From positions 80,948,926 through 81,012,925 of the forward strand of contig OX104117.1 in assembly GCA_944474755.1 (NCBI GenBank): a stretch of 64,000 bases of DNA, given 5' to 3'. A program made the translations under genes and the position numbers. The notes beneath the pieces were generated by a model, which worked only from the letters and a program-made list of their open reading frames with translations, was not told the DNA's origin and did not search any database. The DNA is from Limnoperna fortunei (lineage: Eukaryota; Mollusca; Bivalvia; Mytilida; Modiolidae). Position 1 is the first letter of the stretch, and each line of letters opens with the position of its first letter. Below, in pieces: positions 23,799 through 36,639 of the stretch.

Positions 23799-25595
23799 CT
23801 ACCAGATGGTGTACCCTACATTATAGATGTATTTCACACATATTATACTGAATGTTTCGGAGTCATCAGGTGAAAGTTCGAAGAATCCATCCGAATTACA
23901 TGACAAAATGGTCAAAGCTTGCGTAGTGTCGTCCATGTTGTGTAGCGCCACGCTAAATTCGATAGGCCCAATGTTAATAATCTCACACCAAAGATTGTCT
24001 CTTAAAGATGTTAGTGATGCACAGGATGTTAAAATATGAATAGCAGGATCCGTATAGAACAGACCACATTTCTGGCATAATAAAGGGTATTCTGATGGTT
24101 TGACTAGGCTGCACATAGAGACAACAAATTTGCATTGCTTAGATAGGCTGACGTGCTTGTGCGCAATTGTCCATGCCCTGTGCGGCTTTGTAAAGTTGTG
24201 AATAATTTTAAAGTAAGAGAAGTCTATATCGTTGTTAATGCGTGCTGAAAGTTCCTTTCTCGCAAACTCAGATACACTGTTTTCGACAATTGTTTACAAT
24301 TGAGTTTTTGTAGGGAAAATACTGGTTTTTATTAAATCATTTACATGAGACATTAGGTCATATTTCTGTATTATTCTTAAAATGTCCGATATAAAACTAC
24401 TCTCGGAAGTGGCACAGTTATTGAGACAGTAGAAGTCTTGTCATTAGCACTTGTTTTGGTAGGGATCTGAACGGTAAGGCACATAGTCTCCCGAAGAATA
24501 ACAGTTTCTTTTTGTCTATTATGTTTTCTATCGAAGTCCAACCTAGAAGAGAGATGCACATATCAGTCCTTGTTCGCATTGGTAGTCCTTATACATACTT
24601 ACACACATACCGATGTGCACGTTCGAGCAATAACAATTCAGTTTTTGATAGATTGTTCCAAAGTTCACAGCCATATAAGGCCTTGGAGTAGCATAACTGC
24701 TGTATGATTTTGACACATGTTAATGGATTCAAAACACTCGGATGAATTCCTTGTTTTATGATTGTCATGGATAACGATCTAATTGTTCGACAAGCTGAGA
24801 TTGTACGTTCCATTGAATTAAAAGAGTTGTCTAGTAGGATTCCAACGTGCTTTACGGTCTTGCTTTCAGGAATAAGCCCATCGTGCAGTGTAAGTTTGAC
24901 ATTCATCGGTCGTTTTGAAAACACCATAATCTGACTTTTTGCTTGTGAAAATTCGAATTTCCATTTAACGCTATAGTCCGCACACAAGTTAATCATGTTT
25001 TGCATTGAGTGTTCATTACAAGATAATAAGGCAATATCATCTGCCTGAACAGGACATCCGACATTGAGATCTACAATTACAGCACCTTTTCTGGATGAGG
25101 TAACAATGTCAATAAGTTCGTTGATATAGACTAAATAGAGCTTGGCAGATAAGGAACTACCTTGTCTGATTCCTCTGTCCATGTTGAAAAGACGAGAGTG
25201 TGCGCTGTTACACCTTATACAGCTTTTTAATCCTTGGTACATAAAGTCAATCAGTTTCCAGATTTTTCCCGTAATTCAAGTTGATGCAATTTTACTTTGA
25301 GGCCAGCATGGTTAACAGTGTCAAATGCACGCTTGCTGTCAAGAAAGGTGACAATAACGGAGGAGTGTCTCTCGAGATAATGATGGACTGCTTCCTGGAG
25401 ATTGAACGAGGCAAAGGTACTACACAGATTTCGCTGATATGCCATTTGCTGATGATTGGGAAAGTTCAAAAGTAGTTCATCTAACCTACGGTCTAATAGT
25501 TTCTCAAAAACCTTGCAAACGCATGGAATTAGTGATATCGCCCTGTAAGAGTTTATATCATGCTTAGCCTTATTTCCGCCCTTATACAAAGGCAC
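23799..25595 (-). pseudogene. LINE reverse transcriptase
   Basis: The frame at 25,595-25,251 reads MPLYKGGNKAKHDINSYRAI and, later, VIVTFLDSKRAFDTVNHAGL, which is motif A. After a frameshift near 25,245 the frame at 25,242-24,589 continues with GIRQGSSLSAKLYLVYIN (motif B) and VQADDIALLSC (motif C, with Q where F or Y is usual). It then reads KHVGILLDNSFNSMERTI and ALYGCELWNNLSKTELLLLE. The C-terminal frame (24,116-23,799) contains CQKCGLFYTDPAIHILTSC, the end domain with paired cysteines and a histidine. The order matches CR1-group elements. It is broken by the frameshift and by stops between 24,589 and 24,116. Confidence 0.8.
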
Positions 25596-25616
25596 AATGA
25601 CACTTAAGTTATAAAG

Positions 25617-26671
25617 TTAATAATGTTCTTCATGATTGTTGTTGAATTTGTCACAAGCCCTGTTCCTAGTTACAAATTTACTACGCGAAATCCACTTGCG
25701 AATTTTTATCCCATTAGGCCAAAAAGATGGACGGAGAACAGAGTTACTGCATTCGCTTGAGACATTTAACCGTGCTGAGTTCGTGTAAGAGGATGGATTT
25801 GAAAAGAATCGCAAAAATGTAACATTAACATTGCGATCTTCAAGGAAACGACGCATTCCAGCTTCATTTGAAGATTTCAGAATTCCACTAACGAAGTAAC
25901 GATCAACACGCTTCCGGGAATAGCCTTCGAAAACATCTCTAGTATTGGAAACCATGTTTACGTCACTGTTGCAAACAACTGATATTTTCTGTCCTGAATT
26001 ATAATGCCCGCCTGGGGAATCATTCTTTAAGAAATCGTTAGTCCGCATTTTCGGATCATTAACAGTGCCGTTATTACACACTACTGGTATTTTCTGTCCC
26101 GGATTTTGCAAAGAGCTTGGGATGTTTGTGGGAGGTTCTGTTAGGCTCCGACCAAGATCAATTCTTGCAGTTGTTTTATGTGGGGCCTTATTCATAATTG
26201 ATTCATCTGTATTTATACAAGATGTGGTGTCGGAAGATTGAGTCTGAGTTTGTGTCTTTGCAACTGCGGCGTATGATTTAGTACCCGAGTTTTCGGGCAG
26301 TTTCTTTTCGAAAGTGTTTACTTTTTTCCGTATGTCCGAAACAGAGTTCACACATGAAGAGACCATAGTTTCAATCCGCTCAATAACTGGATCAACATCC
26401 TTCACCCTATCATTTAAGATATCTACTTTCGATTTTAATGAAGACCAACCAGCATACCGCTGGTCTTGAATTGTATTTATTCGACCTGATTCCAGCTTAA
26501 GTGATTGTTCAATTTTCGGACATCTGTCTTCAATGTTACTATATCAGCGGCGTTTTTGGCATTTGACAATTGTGTAGCTTTAACGGTTTCTGTTGGATCA
26601 CGATTATTGGTTACGAAAATTCCACCGTCACACGCTAGTACACATGTACTATGTCTATCCTTACGTTTCAT
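25617..26671 (-). pseudogene. LINE ORF1-like protein
   Basis: Minus-strand frames at 26,671-26,477 and 26,405-25,617 together resemble ORF1 of CR1-group LINEs in molluscs. A coiled N-terminal segment (AADIVTLKTDVRKLNNHLSW and later IRKKVNTFEKKL) is followed by a low-complexity Q/T/S linker. Then comes an RRM-like region reading YFVSGILKSSNEAGMRRFLE, VTFLRFFSNPSSYTNSARLN and PSFWPNGIKIRKWISRS. This is the nucleic-acid-binding chaperone of the element by family knowledge. The two frames are separated by stops. Confidence 0.6.
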
Positions 26672-26699
26672 CTGGGTTAATGAAGCTATATTTTCATAT

Positions 26700-27004
26700 G
26701 GCGTATTTAGCAGAGTGTCCTAGAGCGCTGGACATAATGAAGGCAAATTTAACAATATTAAAATCTAATTCTTACAGAGTTTGGCAATATTTGGTATTAA
26801 CCCTGTATTTCTGTTGCCTCAGAAATCCGCTTGATAGATATCCAGTACACTTATTACATGTAAGTATCGGATATTGGTAGCTTCCTTTAGACCCTTTATA
26901 TAATACTTTAAACTACCTATATTGTGTATTCACAAGATCCCAGTGGACTTATATTATTCCATCTCCCAATCATGTCATATGAAGAATACCTTAAGCATTT
27001 AGAG
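26700..27004. other. No gene recognised
   Basis: Lies between the LINE and the hammerhead motif. Nothing is supported. Confidence 0.4.
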
Positions 27005-27055
27005 TTAAACGCCACTGATGAGTCTTGAATAGACGAAACGCGTGTCTGACGTAAT
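27005..27055 (+). ncRNA. Hammerhead ribozyme motif, minimal stem III
   Basis: CTGATGA at 27,015-27,021 is followed by stem II GTC/GAC around the loop TTGAATA, then by GAAA at 27,035-27,038. ACGC/GTGT can pair as a loopless stem III with one G-U pair. The predicted cleavage site is after the C of GTC at 27,046. Stem I would pair TGACGT (27,047-27,052) with ACGCCA (27,009-27,014), with one A-C mismatch. Conserved core positions are all present. The short stem III is the form described for dimer-acting hammerheads of retroelement repeats. The mismatch in stem I suggests a slightly decayed copy. Confidence 0.7.
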
Positions 27056-27739
27056 GGATTTGTCACCTTGGTAATTTTGATTACATTTTATTAGAATATT
27101 TGAACAAAACAAAGTGCAAAATCACCGGAATGCATGTATGGCCTGTATGACTATCGAAATCTTCAAGAACTATGTATCAACAAGGGTCTTAATACACTTA
27201 CAAACTAATTTTAGTTAAAGCAGTATCTAGGATATTGAGTGAAAATAGTAAGCAAAGGTGTCTAATGCACTTCATCTTTTTAAGTAAAGGGTGGATTTAT
27301 TTTTCTGTATTATTTTCAATGACATTTTGGACAGCTACTGACTTATTTAAATATGCGTTCAGAATTTTCACATAAAATCTCCTTGATACTGGTGTGTAAA
27401 TAATATTAATAATTATTATACATCCTGCAAAAATACTGTCTTTTTATTGGACAGGGACCATGTGTTAATTTCTATCGATTACGATTTGAACACTGCCAAT
27501 GATAGCAACGGTTTTTTAAATCGTCGTGTTGTCCTCCAAACGGGTGATATATATAAAAAATCACATCCGCTCAGACCGGAGATTGCCTATCCGGAAAATT
27601 AGCACCCGCTCCAGCCGGTTTACGGTTGATGTAAAAATTATCACCCACTTACACTAAAAAATGACGACCTGGAAAATTGACACCCACTTAATTTTATTTT
27701 AATTAAATTATTATTTAATTATTACATATTGTCATAAGC
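27056..27739. other. No gene recognised
   Basis: AT-rich sequence. Words such as ATTGACACCCACTTA and ATTATCACCCACTTA recur loosely between 27,540 and 27,700, suggesting a decayed short tandem repeat. Confidence 0.4.
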
Positions 27740-27893
27740 AAAGGTAATAAATAATTGTTTCCTTATTTAGGCACCCTTTTTATTATAACTTTTCTGTAAA
27801 TTTCAGATATATTTCCATCGTTTTATTGTAAACTGCTTAAAACAACATATTTGACTGTTTTTAAAAACAACAAGCCCTTCTATTGTTCATTTC
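27740..27893. repeat. Dispersed repeat, copy without the MULE insertion
   Basis: Matches 5,270-5,398. Here CTATTGTTCATTT runs on into TCTTTCAAACGTTG without interruption, so it approximates the empty target site of the MULE relic at 5,399-6,252. Confidence 0.7.
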
Positions 27894-28424
27894 TTTCAAA
27901 CGTTGTAGAATCGTGAGTAAAACACTTCAGCTAAAGTTTAAGGCATTCAGTATAATAAAAATCATACTGCCCAAGGCATGAAATCAGGTGTTAGGGTAGA
28001 TTTTTACATGAAGAAAAAATTATCACACTCGAATTCGTCTCTGGTGATTATTTTTCTTCTTGTAATACTACTCCAACATCATCGTTCAAAGGCAGTATAT
28101 GAATATATAAGTAATATACGTAGCTTAGGGCATATTTCATGTTAATAATTAGAATTCTATCCATTCTACAGAAATAGCCAAATACATTTTAGCGGATTTA
28201 TGTGACAAGCTTCATTTACTAAAAGCTTGTTAAAATCTTCATTAAGGGCAGGTGGTTTTGACAATTATTAATTTCCTACGTGTACACCTGACTATATTTA
28301 ATATACGTCGATGATTTAATTTCCAGATAAGTCTAGTAAAATCGAAATTGTACCTTTGAACTGGATTCGTCCTAATGTGAGGTACACATTCATTGATTAC
28401 TATATTTAATGTCTTGTTATGTTT
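27894..28424. other. No gene recognised
   Basis: AT-rich sequence leading into the 23-bp repeat array; nothing supported. Confidence 0.4.
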
Positions 28425-31345
28425 CATCCCTTCTACTGGTTACTTGTCGTCCTTCTTACTGGTTACTTGTCACCCTTATTACTGGTTACTTGTCGTCCTT
28501 CTTACTGGTTACTTGTTGTCCTTCTTCCTGGTTACTTGTCATTCTTATTGTTTACGGGCGTCCTTCTTACTGGTTACTTGTCATACTTCTTACTGGTTAC
28601 TTGTCGGCCTTCTAACTGGTTACTGGTCATCCTTCTTAGTGGTTGCTTGTCATCCTTCTTACTGTTTACTTGTCATCCTTCTTACTGGTTACTTGTCGGC
28701 CTTCTAACTGGTTACTGGTCATCCTTCTTACTGTTTACTTGTCATCCTTCTTACTGGTTACTTGTCGGCCTTCTTACTGGGTACTTGTCGTCCTTCTTAC
28801 TGGTTGCTTGTCATCCTTCTGACTGTTTATTTGTTGTCCTTCTTCCTGGTAACTTCTAATTCTTCTTACTGGTTACTTGTCGTCCTTCTTACTGGTAACT
28901 TGTTGTCTTTCTTACAGGTTACTTGTCATCCTTCTTACTGGTTACTGGAGGTCATTCTTACAGGTTACTTGTTGTCCTTCTTACTGGTTACTTGTCTTTT
29001 TTACTGGTTACTTGTCGTCCTTGGTACTGGTTACTTGTCACCCTTCTTACTGGTTACTTGTTGTCCTTCTTACTGGTTACTTGTCGGCCTTCTTACTGGG
29101 TATATGTCGTCCTTTTTACTGGTTACTTAATTGACATCCTTCTTACTTGTTACTTGTCATCCTTCTTACTGGTTATTTATTCTGCTTCTTCCTGGTAACT
29201 TGTAATCCTTCTTACTGGTTACTTGTCGTCATTCTTACTGGTTGCTTGTTGTCTTTCATACTGGTTACTTGTCATCCTTCTTACTGGTTACTTGTGCTCC
29301 TTCTTACTGGTTACTTGTTGTCCTTCTTACTGGTTACTTGTCCTTCTTACTTTTTACTTGTCGTGTCCTTCTTACTGTTTACTTGTCGTCCTTCCTACTG
29401 GTTACTTGTCACCCTTCTTACTGTTACTTGTCGGCCTTCTTACTCGGTATTTGTTGTCCTTCTTCCTGGTTACCTGTCCACCTTTTTACTGGTTACTGTC
29501 GTCCTTTTTACTGGCTACTTGTCGTCCTTCTTACTGGTTACTTGTTGTCCTTTTTACTGGTTACTTGTCATACTTCTTACTGGTTACTTGTTGTCTTTCT
29601 TTCTGGTTGCTTGTCATCCTTCTTACTGGTTACTTGCCATTCTTCTTTCTGGTTACTTGTCATCCTTCTTACTGGTTACTTGTCGTCCTTCGTACTGGTT
29701 ACTTGTCGTCCTTCTTACTGGTTGCTTGTCCCCCTTCTTACTAGATACTTGTCGTCCTTCTTACTTTTTACTTGTCGTGTCCTTCTTACTGTTTACTTGT
29801 CGTCCTTCCTACTGGTTACTTGTCACCCTTCTTACTGTTACTTGTCGGCCTTCTTACTGGGTATTTGTTGTCCTTCTTCCTGGTTACCTGTCCACCTTTT
29901 TACTGGTTACTGTCGTCCTTTTTACTGGCTACTTGTCGTCCTTCCTACTGGTTACTTGTCACCCTTCTTACTAGTTACTTGTTATCCTTCTTACTGGTTA
30001 CTTGTTGTCCTTCTTCCTGGTTATTAGTCATCCTTCTTACTGGTTACTTGTTGTCCTTTTTACTGGTTACTTGTCATACTTCTTACTGGTTACTTGCCAT
30101 TCTTCTTTCTGGTTACTTGTCATCCTTCTTACTGGTTACTTGTCGTCCTTCGTACTGGTTACTTGTCGTCCTTCTTACTGGTTGCTTGTCCCCCTTCTTA
30201 CTAGATACTTGTCGTCCTTCTTACTGGTTACTTGTCAACCTTCTTACTGGTTGCTTGTCCCCCTTCTTACTAGATACTTGTCGTCCTTCTTACTGGTTAC
30301 TTGTCAACCTTCTTACTGGTTACTTGTCATCCTTTTTACTGGTTACTTGTTGTTCTTCTTCCTGATTACTTGTCATCTTTCTTACTGGTTACCTGCTATT
30401 CGTCTTCCTGGTTATTTTTCAACCTTCTTCCTGGTTACCTGTCCACCTTTTTACTGGCTACTGTCGTCCTTTTTACTGGCTACTTGTCGTCCTTCCTACT
30501 GGTTACTTGTCACCCTTCTTACTAGTTACTTGTCATCCTTCTTACTGGTTACTTGTTGTCCTTCTTCCTGGTTATTAGTCATCCTTCTTACTGGTTACTT
30601 GTTGTCCTTTTTACTGGTTACTTGTTGTCCTTCTTCCTGGTTATTAGTCATCCTTCGTACTGGTTACTTGTCATACTTCTTACTGGTTACTTGTTGTCTT
30701 TCTTTCTGGTTGCTTGTCATCCTTCTTACTGTTTACTTGCCATTCTTCTTTCTGGTTACTTGTCATCTTTCTTACTGGTTACTTGTCGTCCTTCGTACTG
30801 GTTACTTGTCGTCCTTCTTACTGGTTGCTTGTCCCCTTTCTTACTAGATACTTGTCGTCCTTCTTACTGGTTACTTGTCAGCCTTCTTACTGGTTACTTG
30901 TCATCCTTTTTACTGGTTACTTGTTGTTCTTCTTCCTGATTACTTGTCATCTTTCTTTCTGGTTACTTTTCAACCTTCTTACCGGTTACTTGTTGTCCTT
31001 TTTACTGGTTACTTGTCATACTTCTTACTGGTTACTCGTCACCCTACTTAATGGTTACTTGTTGTCCTTCTTACTGGATACCTGTCACCCTTCTTACTGG
31101 TTACTTGTTCTTCGTACTGGTTACTTAATTGTCGTCCTTGGTACTGGTTACTTGTCGTCCTTCTTTCTGGTTACCTGTCACCCTTCTTACTGGTTACTTG
31201 TCGTCCTTCTTACTGGTTACTTGTCGTCCTTCTTACTGGTTACTTGTCACCCTTCTTACTGGTTACTTGTCACCCTTCTTACTGGTTACTTGTTGTCCTT
31301 CTTCCTGGTTACTTGTCATCTTTCTTACTGGTTACTTGTCGTTTG
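28425..31345. repeat. Array of about 125 copies of a 23-bp repeat
   Basis: The unit on the plus strand is close to CCTTCTTACTGGTTACTTGT plus three variable bases (usually CGT, CAT or CAC). Single-base changes such as TTCCTGG, GTTTAC and GGCTAC occur through the array. Blocks are repeated at larger scale: about 190 bp at 29,344-29,535 recurs at 29,761-29,946, and about 100-bp blocks recur around 30,000-30,300 and 30,500-30,900. Because 23 is not a multiple of three and the unit has no stop in any phase, all three plus-strand frames stay open over long distances. The apparent 275-281 residue proteins (repeated LLVTCHPSYW) are products of this, not evidence for genes. Confidence 0.97.
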
Positions 31346-32728
31346 GATGCTACATCTCCGATATTTACGTTATACAAGCCTATAAATATTTAAATAGACA
31401 GACTTAATAAATTCTATACACATGTAAATGTACTCCAGTCAGATTAAAATATAACAAGTCGAACGAAAAGTGATAGCTATACTTCACTATTACTCTGCCT
31501 TCAGTCAGGTTAGCTGAATACATTATATTATCGTGAAAATAATATTAAATATTTTTTCATCAATTGGCTTTTGTTTTTTATAGTTAGTTAACTATTGTTG
31601 CATGACTCAAGTTATAAGATGTTAGTTTTAGAGACGGGGATAATTTTGACAGCTACTTGTAAGGTATGGAGCATTCCGTAGGGACACAAAATTCGACTTG
31701 AAATCTTCAACATGGGTGTTGAGTTTGAACGAGCGTGGCACTACGCAAACACGCCCACTACAGTCCGCAGCCAGGATTTCAGTATTATGACCTGACCACC
31801 CTGAAAGATTTGTCATAGCCTATATATCTGTCACGTATAGGGACGTGATGTGGTTCGAGCGCTCTGAAACTTCAAGTAAAGTCTCAGCATTGTATTTAAG
31901 TTCCTGTCTTAAACACTTATCATAAAATATAACGCTGAAATCTAATGACAAATATACAAAGATATACGCATCTATTAACACAAGCAACAAACTAGAACAA
32001 CAACAAAAAAGAACGCCTTCAACAAATTTCTACTTGGGTCCTATTATTGATATACTGACACCCATAATGACTGCAACACAGAAACAAACAATGTAAATAT
32101 TAGCTAGTGTACATATAACTCTGAAGGTGAAATACCTGTCAGAAAAACATACATTTTCTTAAAAATATGCGTAATTGAGACTTGAAAACACATTTATCGT
32201 AAGTGTCCGATATTTGAATTTGAATTCCTGACAACGGCTGTTTACCACAACAGGACTTTTCCTGGTTATCATGGGTAAGGCTGAAACAAGACGTACATTT
32301 CTGTAGTGAGTTTAAAGGGCATAAACGATAACATGCCATTTGCCGTCATCGCGAAATGCAGTCGCTATTTATAATGTTCACCGATGCACGTTTTCGAGAC
32401 ACTCGCAACTGTACCAGTTATTCAGTACAGTTGGACGTCCACGTTCTGGCCGACCTATGTAGATCTCATCAACAGCCCCAAATAGCTACATTCAGATACC
32501 TAATTTGAAAACTTAACCGTGACAGCATCAAATGTTCCAGGTTTCAGACGAAAATCAGCACTGACGTTACGTGCAACTGTCTACGTATATGCTTGCAAGG
32601 ATCGTACGGTTCAAAAACGTAAGTGCTGGATCATGCAAAAAAGACGATAAAACAAATCAAAACGTATGAAGGTTCATGCTGCAGAGAAAGATTGTACTCG
32701 TATCTGCAGACTTCGAAATAAGAGGTTC
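31346..32728. other. No confirmed gene
   Basis: Follows the array. A less AT-rich patch at 31,628-31,816 holds a 62-residue minus-strand frame (MTNLSGWSGHNTEILAADCS...) with no recognised homology. I cannot decide whether it is an exon. Around 32,340-32,640 fragments such as GRPERGRPTVLNNW on the minus strand hint at a decayed transposase but are too weak to call. Confidence 0.35.
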
Positions 32729-33559
<831 letters not shown>

Positions 33560-33700
33560 CAGGGGCGGATCAAGGAATTTGTGTTAGGGGAGGCGTAAAA
33601 GTTCGGCAAGGGGGCCCGAAGGCCCCCAGCAGGTCCAGGGCAGCGCCCTGGTAGGGTGCCAATGGGGGCGAAGCCCCGCGGAAGCTCCGGGAATCAAAGT
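33560..33700. mobile_element. GC-rich MITE fragment
   Basis: Begins CAGGGGCGGATCAAGG like the other members of this family. It contains GGGCAGCGCCCTGG and GGGGGCGAAGCCCC, two short perfect palindromes. A matching right end is not visible, so this copy is probably truncated. Confidence 0.55.
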
Positions 33701-33854
33701 ATTTGTTAGCCATCCATGCAAAGTTTTCTAGACTCGTTTTTTTTTTACTTTTGCCCTTCTTTTAGTTGGCTTTATTTTTCAACTATGACCACATATAATG
33801 ATTTTTCTTTAATGATATCATATTGCTTTTCTTTTTCTCTCGTTTTACCCTCTC

Positions 33855-33887
<33 letters not shown>
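33855..33887. repeat. (CT)n microsatellite
   Basis: About 16 perfect dinucleotide units. Confidence 0.95.
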
Positions 33888-33890
<3 letters not shown>

Positions 33891-35608
33891 TGGAAAGTTT
33901 AGCTTTTCTAAAAAGCTAACTGTCTCTTAGCTGCATTACCCATTTTATTGTTTTTATTAAAGTATCAGTTATTTGTAATTTATATGTAGGATAGGTACAT
34001 ACAAATACTGATTACAATCCCGATTCAACCAAAGAATATATCGAAATTTCAGTACACATACTAGTGCGATTCTGGCGTAAACCAATGACACGAAATACAT
34101 ATTTATAGATTTAATGAACCCCCATCAAGTAACAGATGGAGATGGTAAGGAGATGGTAACAATTTCTGCAGGTATAGCAGAGAATGTTAACAAACAACTT
34201 CTATAGGTACTGCAAGCCGGTTAAGATTTGTATATTTGTTGCCGGTTGTGAGGTTATATTATTTTCGATGTGATGAATTCGTGTGGCATTTAAACGTCGG
34301 TCTATCACGTAATTTGTCTTATTTCGAGATCTATAATGTAATTCTAAATCAGCACGAAATGGCTGTCATGTAGTCCTTAGATACGAAAGGGGGTTCTGAG
34401 ACATATGTCAATGAACTTTAGAATCTAGAACTTTTGTATAAATGGTTTAATTGTATAAAATGAATAACGAATCGATTTACTGTAATACTACAAGTTATAG
34501 AATTTAGTTAATAATTTAATTTTAGGTGATCTGGCGAAGCATTGGCTAATGTTGGAATGTACATGTAGACTTGATAAGTCCGGGTCGTACTGACTGAGAC
34601 TAACTAATTAAATGAGCGTGTACGTAAATCGTTGGTATAAGAAAATGCTAAATGCTCTTACCATCGTAATGGACAACTAGACCTTTAATGCTCTTACCAT
34701 CGTAATGGACAACTAGACCTTTAATAAACTAATTACTTTTATCCTGCAGCCGTTACTTATGCTGTATAATAAAGGTAGCCGAATAAATTTTGGCTATATT
34801 CGGCAGTGCTGAATAAAGTCTCCTGGTACCCTTGTCCTCGCTAATAACGACGTTTACCATTCGCTTCTGGTTTACGACGCGTTGTCGAATACGATATTTG
34901 TTTGGGACGTCAGGCCATCACTTAAAAACGCGCCGAAAATTTCAAGTCTGGAATCAGCTAAAAGTGCAAATCTTCGTGTTTTTCATCGCTGTAAAATGTG
35001 TTTTAGGGTTGCAGGATAAAAATAACAGTGTCATAAAATAGAGTTTAGTGTACTCGCCTCAAAACAGTGGAGAAATGCTCGACAGATTCTCGCATTTTTA
35101 CCTGTTTCTAAGCCTTGTACAATTAAATTTTATATTTTCTGACACTGTACGAATTTTATATATTTACGTGGTCATCTAAATTCTGTTTTATAGTTTTGTA
35201 TATAAGAACTAGATATACTTGATCTAGAAATCAATCTATCATTTGTTTGATAGTCTTTTCTTGCTTGTGGTGTTGCTTGGCATTTATAGACGATCTTCGA
35301 AATTAGATATGTCTACTGGAAGTTTAAGGTATAACAGTAGTTAATGTGTACATGTACCAGTAACAGGTTACCAGATTGTGTACCCTACATTAAGTACAAC
35401 AGTGAATACTATGTTGTGTTCTGATTTGGTCAAAAGTGGTTACATGTAGGAATTGGTCACGGATATATATGGCGTATATTTTTTAAAAGTTGAATGAAAG
35501 TTTATTAATTTCCTAGCACAAGTAAATGCTGATCAATGTTAGATTTTTCCCAAACAGTATTACAGTAAATTTAAAATAATGATAAAAGATAACAGCAATT
35601 TACATGAG
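33888..35608. other. No gene recognised; one 36-bp tandem duplication
   Basis: AT-rich sequence. A 36-bp unit starting AATGCTCTTACCATCG is duplicated exactly head to tail at about 34,649-34,722. GTACCAGTAACAGGTTACCA at 35,352 also occurs near 23,750. Confidence 0.5.
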
Positions 35609-35669
35609 AAAACAGAAAACTACGGAAGCTTATTAGTGCCAAAAAATATTTTTTTATTTTTTATTTTTT

Positions 35670-35950
35670 ACACTTTAATCTGTAAAATTTACACTTTATT
35701 CTGTAAAATGTACACTTTATTCTGTAAATTATACACATTATTCTGTAAAATTTACACTTTAATCTGTAAATTTTACACTTTAATCTGTAAATTTTACACT
35801 TTTTTCTGTAAGTTTTACACTTTAATCTATAAATTTTACACTTTAATCTGTCAAATTTACACTTTAATCTGTAAATTTTACACTTTAATCTGTAAAATTT
35901 ATACTTTATTCTGTAAAATTTACACTTTATTCTGTAAATTTTACACTTTG
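35670..35950. repeat. 21-bp repeat array, left arm
   Basis: About 13 units close to TTTACACTTTAATCTGTAAAA, with variation between 'aatctg' and 'attctg'. The unit contains the near-palindrome TGTAAAATTTACA. Its length is a multiple of three, so frames in both strands read as seven-residue repeats (for example CKFYTLI). Confidence 0.95.
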
Positions 35951-36260
35951 GGTTTTTATTACATACGCCAGCATTTAACTCTATGATTTTTTGAGAGAAC
36001 CCATCTACATGTATAAAGATGTGCATTTTTATTCCATACCGTGAAAGTTTATCATACCCGTCAATGTGCCAAACCGAATTTGGACCTTTAATGGAATATG
36101 TTCTTCTTCTGAGTCTTCTTTTTTTTCCAGTATTCAATACCTTCAGGATCAATAATTTGCAACAAATAGCGAACCGGATTTTGGTCCACAACCAATTCCC
36201 TATCTAGACACTTCATGTGCATCAAACGGTACCCATTCATTTACCAGTGATTTTCACATT
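35946..36260 (-). pseudogene. Integrase-core protein fragment (DDE/rve-like)
   Basis: Minus-strand frames read PVRYLLQIIDPEGIEYW, then after a frameshift in an A-run RRRTYSIKGPNSVWHIDGYD. The next part reads KLSRYGIKMHIFIHVDGFS and QKIIELNAGVCNKNP. The GPNSxWHIDGxxKL...VDGFSR pattern is what I know from integrase-core proteins widespread in invertebrate genomes; the aspartate of WHID would be the first catalytic residue. The reading then runs straight into the 21-bp array, so the rest of the core is gone. It is broken by at least one frameshift. Confidence 0.65.
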
Positions 36261-36639
36261 GTTGAAGTAAAAATAATGCAATCTCTAAAATGTCACTTTT
36301 AAACTTACGACGATAAAGTCCTAAATTTTTCGTTAATCTTTAAAGCGTACGAATACCTATGTAATGTCATGTAATTCTTCTAAACATTTAACTATTTCAC
36401 TGTATTTAAGGCCTAATTTGAAATATTCTTTAATCAAATTTTCCCGGTCCATTTCTTCACTGTCATATATTTGACTATCTTACTGTATTGAAGGATTAAT
36501 TAGAAATATTCTATAATTAAAGTTTCCAGGTCTACTTATAACTAATGTTATGGAAAGAAATGGCTTTTTCAGAATCAGCAATATCTACATGTATAAAAAG
36601 TACACATGAAAGTGAGATTTTAATTTTAAATGTACAAGT

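Larger units (their letters stand above)
23795..26680 (-). mobile_element. CR1-like LINE with internal deletion (minus strand)
   Basis: Reading on the minus strand, ORF1-like sequence (26,671-25,617) is followed after only about 20 bp by the reverse transcriptase (25,595 down to 23,799). The endonuclease and the first part of the reverse transcriptase are missing, so the element has an internal deletion of perhaps 1-2 kb. Stops and frameshifts are present. I did not find a target duplication. Confidence 0.75.

Noticed and set aside
28425..31345. Regular short repeats resembling a CRISPR array
   Set aside because: Units are directly adjacent with no unique spacers, and the genome is eukaryotic.
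28393..31407. Many overlapping plus-strand open frames of 60-281 codons
   Set aside because: All are translations of the 23-bp repeat in its three phases. They show no composition or start signals of a gene.
32340..32640. Possible third Tc1-type transposase relic on the minus strand
   Set aside because: Only GRPERGRPTV looks suggestive; no catalytic box could be found in any frame.
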